Shown here piece by piece: positions 63,259 through 64,000 of a stretch of DNA of 64,000 nucleotides. The position numbers were made by a program, and so were the translations under genes. Source of the stretch: CAWBRT01 sp963791145 (GTDB lineage: Bacteria > Acidobacteriota > Terriglobia > Terriglobales > Acidobacteriaceae). A model generated the notes under the pieces. It was not told the DNA's origin. It saw nothing but the letters and a program-made list of their open reading frames with translations, and did not search any database. Where the stretch lies: positions 1 to 64,000 of the forward strand of contig CAWBRT010000003.1 in NCBI GenBank assembly GCA_963791145.1. Direction: 5' to 3'. Position 1 is the stretch's first letter. Each line of letters opens with the position of its first letter.

Positions 63259-63584
63259 CCCGGGGCCCCATCAAAGAACGCTGTTGCATCGATGGGGGCA
63301 TCCACCCGTGCGCAACATTCTAGTGTGAACCGCTCGCCCCGGTCTACAAGGGAATTGTCCAACGCGCATAGGCCACACAGGCGATCTCAGATTCCAGACT
63401 TGTTGATTCCAGATTGCATACCGCTCGCCCCGGGAGCGCGATCAAGCCTCGCTGAAAGCCGATCCGCAGCGCGAAGCAGCGAGCTCGGATATCATCAGGG
63501 CGATACTGCTGAAGGCTGCATTGCGTCCGGTAAGAGTGAGCACCGTCGCAACGGTTCCGTTTCCAGCTCGCGAGAACGATATTG
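63255..63584. repeat. Gap between gntR and hpnB with heptamer array
   Basis: Positions 63383-63420 carry GATTCCA/GATCTCA units with 7-nt period, including another GATTGCATAC word at 63412-63421. No gene was supported in the rest of the 330-nt gap. Confidence 0.6.
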
Positions 63585-64000
63585 ATGATCGGCGTCGCAA
63601 CAATTATCGCCGCGCTGAGTGCCGCCGCCTGGGCATGGCTCCTGCTGGCGCGCGGAGGCTTTTGGCGTTTCCGGCAAACGCCACCGCTGCCTCTATCGCG
63701 GAGCCAGCGCCCGGTGGGCACGGAGGAGCGACCGCCCAATCCCAAGCATCGCAGTTTCAGCGAGCGGGTGGTCGCGATCGTGCCGGCGCGAAACGAGGAG
63801 GAGTTCATCGGCCGGAGCGTTGGATCGCTGCTGGCTGCAGGCATTCGCGTAGTGGTTGTCGACGATCACAGCTCCGACAAAACCGTTGAGGTTGCCCGCG
63901 CTGCCGCGGTTGATAACCCCGAGCGGCTGACGGTGATCGCGGCCAAGCCGCTGCCTGCCGGCTGGTCGGGCAAGCTCTGGGCGCTTAATCAGGGCATCGA
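63585..64000 (+). CDS. hpnB: Family 2 glycosyltransferase HpnB (partial, runs off the window)
   Basis: The frame starts at ATG 63585 and is open to the window edge (138 complete codons). After a membrane helix (about residues 3-22) comes the GT2 nucleotide-binding part: AIVPARNEEEFIGRSVGSLL, VVVVDDHSSDKT and PLPAGWSGKLWALNQG. The PLPxGWxGKLWA motif is characteristic of HpnB, associated with hopanoid biosynthesis. The absence of a stop codon reflects the window edge, not a truncation. Hopanoid genes may follow beyond the window. Confidence 0.85.
   Translation, partial: MIGVATIIAALSAAAWAWLLLARGGFWRFRQTPPLPLSRSQRPVGTEERPPNPKHRSFSERVVAIVPARNEEEFIGRSVGSLLAAGIRVVVVDDHSSDKTVEVARAAAVDNPERLTVIAAKPLPAGWSGKLWALNQGI

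Noticed and set aside
63412..63421. Another GATTGCATAC site between gntR and hpnB
   Set aside because: It lies within a heptamer repeat array, so it may be repeat-derived; not counted as a regulatory site.

Overview
The window reads as a GC-rich (roughly 60%) chromosomal segment of an uncultured or poorly studied Acidobacteriota (Terriglobia/Koribacter-like). This is inferred from gene order, an Hfq with a long N-terminal arm, a fused LptC-LptA, a hopanoid-type HpnB at the right edge and TCATCCTGAG/AGGATCTGC intergenic repeats. No rRNA, tRNA, CRISPR, phage or IS transposase was recognised. About 50 protein genes are supported. Twelve of them need one or more 1-base frame corrections (about 20 in total). 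Conserved motifs are intact on both sides of each break, so assembly or sequencing indels are likelier than gene decay.

Layout. 0.1-4.2 kb: purS, a LytTR response regulator, Sua5, HU and an M50 site-2-type protease. 4.2-13.1 kb (minus strand): msbA-yicC-gmk-rpoZ-coaBC-udg-priA, a classic housekeeping chain with several 4-base ATGA start/stop overlaps. 13.5-22.2 kb (minus): lptCA-lptB-rpoN-hpf-rapZ, the conserved LPS-export/sigma-54 neighbourhood but without ptsN and with two extra genes (an SGNH-like secreted hydrolase and a 116-aa unknown) inside it. 22.3-30.5 kb: RDD protein, beta-CASP nuclease, rlmB coupled to a catalytically dead M1-like protein, a small unknown, hfq, holB and tmk. 30.8-39.7 kb: Zn-ribbon protein, M61 peptidase, PIG-L deacetylase, hydroxyacyl-CoA dehydrogenase, rnhB, a Tat-exported MmgE/PrpD protein, a degenerate receiver and an XRE regulator. 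40-48.8 kb: a large secreted protein of unknown function, argG, a secreted phosphodiesterase, an IlvD/Edd dehydratase and a Gly/Tyr-rich exported protein. 48.9-54.1 kb (minus): small exported Cys/His protein, porin, ZnuA-like binding protein, ZnuB-like permease and a GT39-like membrane protein, a zinc-type uptake locus with no ATPase in view. 54.3-56 kb: ModA-like binding protein and TrmJ. 56.2-63.3 kb: a catabolic island (class II aldolase, creatininase-family hydrolase, Zn-alcohol dehydrogenase, Tm-1-like protein, divergent DASS transporter, GntR/FCD regulator). 63.6 kb to the end: partial hpnB.

Two things stand out. First, more than a dozen intergenic gaps carry degenerate tandem repeats. 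The words differ but nearly all have a 7-nt period, they often touch stop codons, and they often occur as inverted pairs. They resemble cyanobacterial heptameric STRRs and sit beside several palindromic REP-like families. Second, the catabolic island shows an apparent regulon. Two divergent promoters, each with a perfect TTGACA, carry a TTGCAT-N-CA site about 42-46 nt downstream of the -35 start. The perfect palindrome TTGCATGCAA recurs at the GntR start codon and upstream of the distant MmgE/PrpD gene. This suggests one regulator controls an undescribed acid or sugar-acid degradation pathway.
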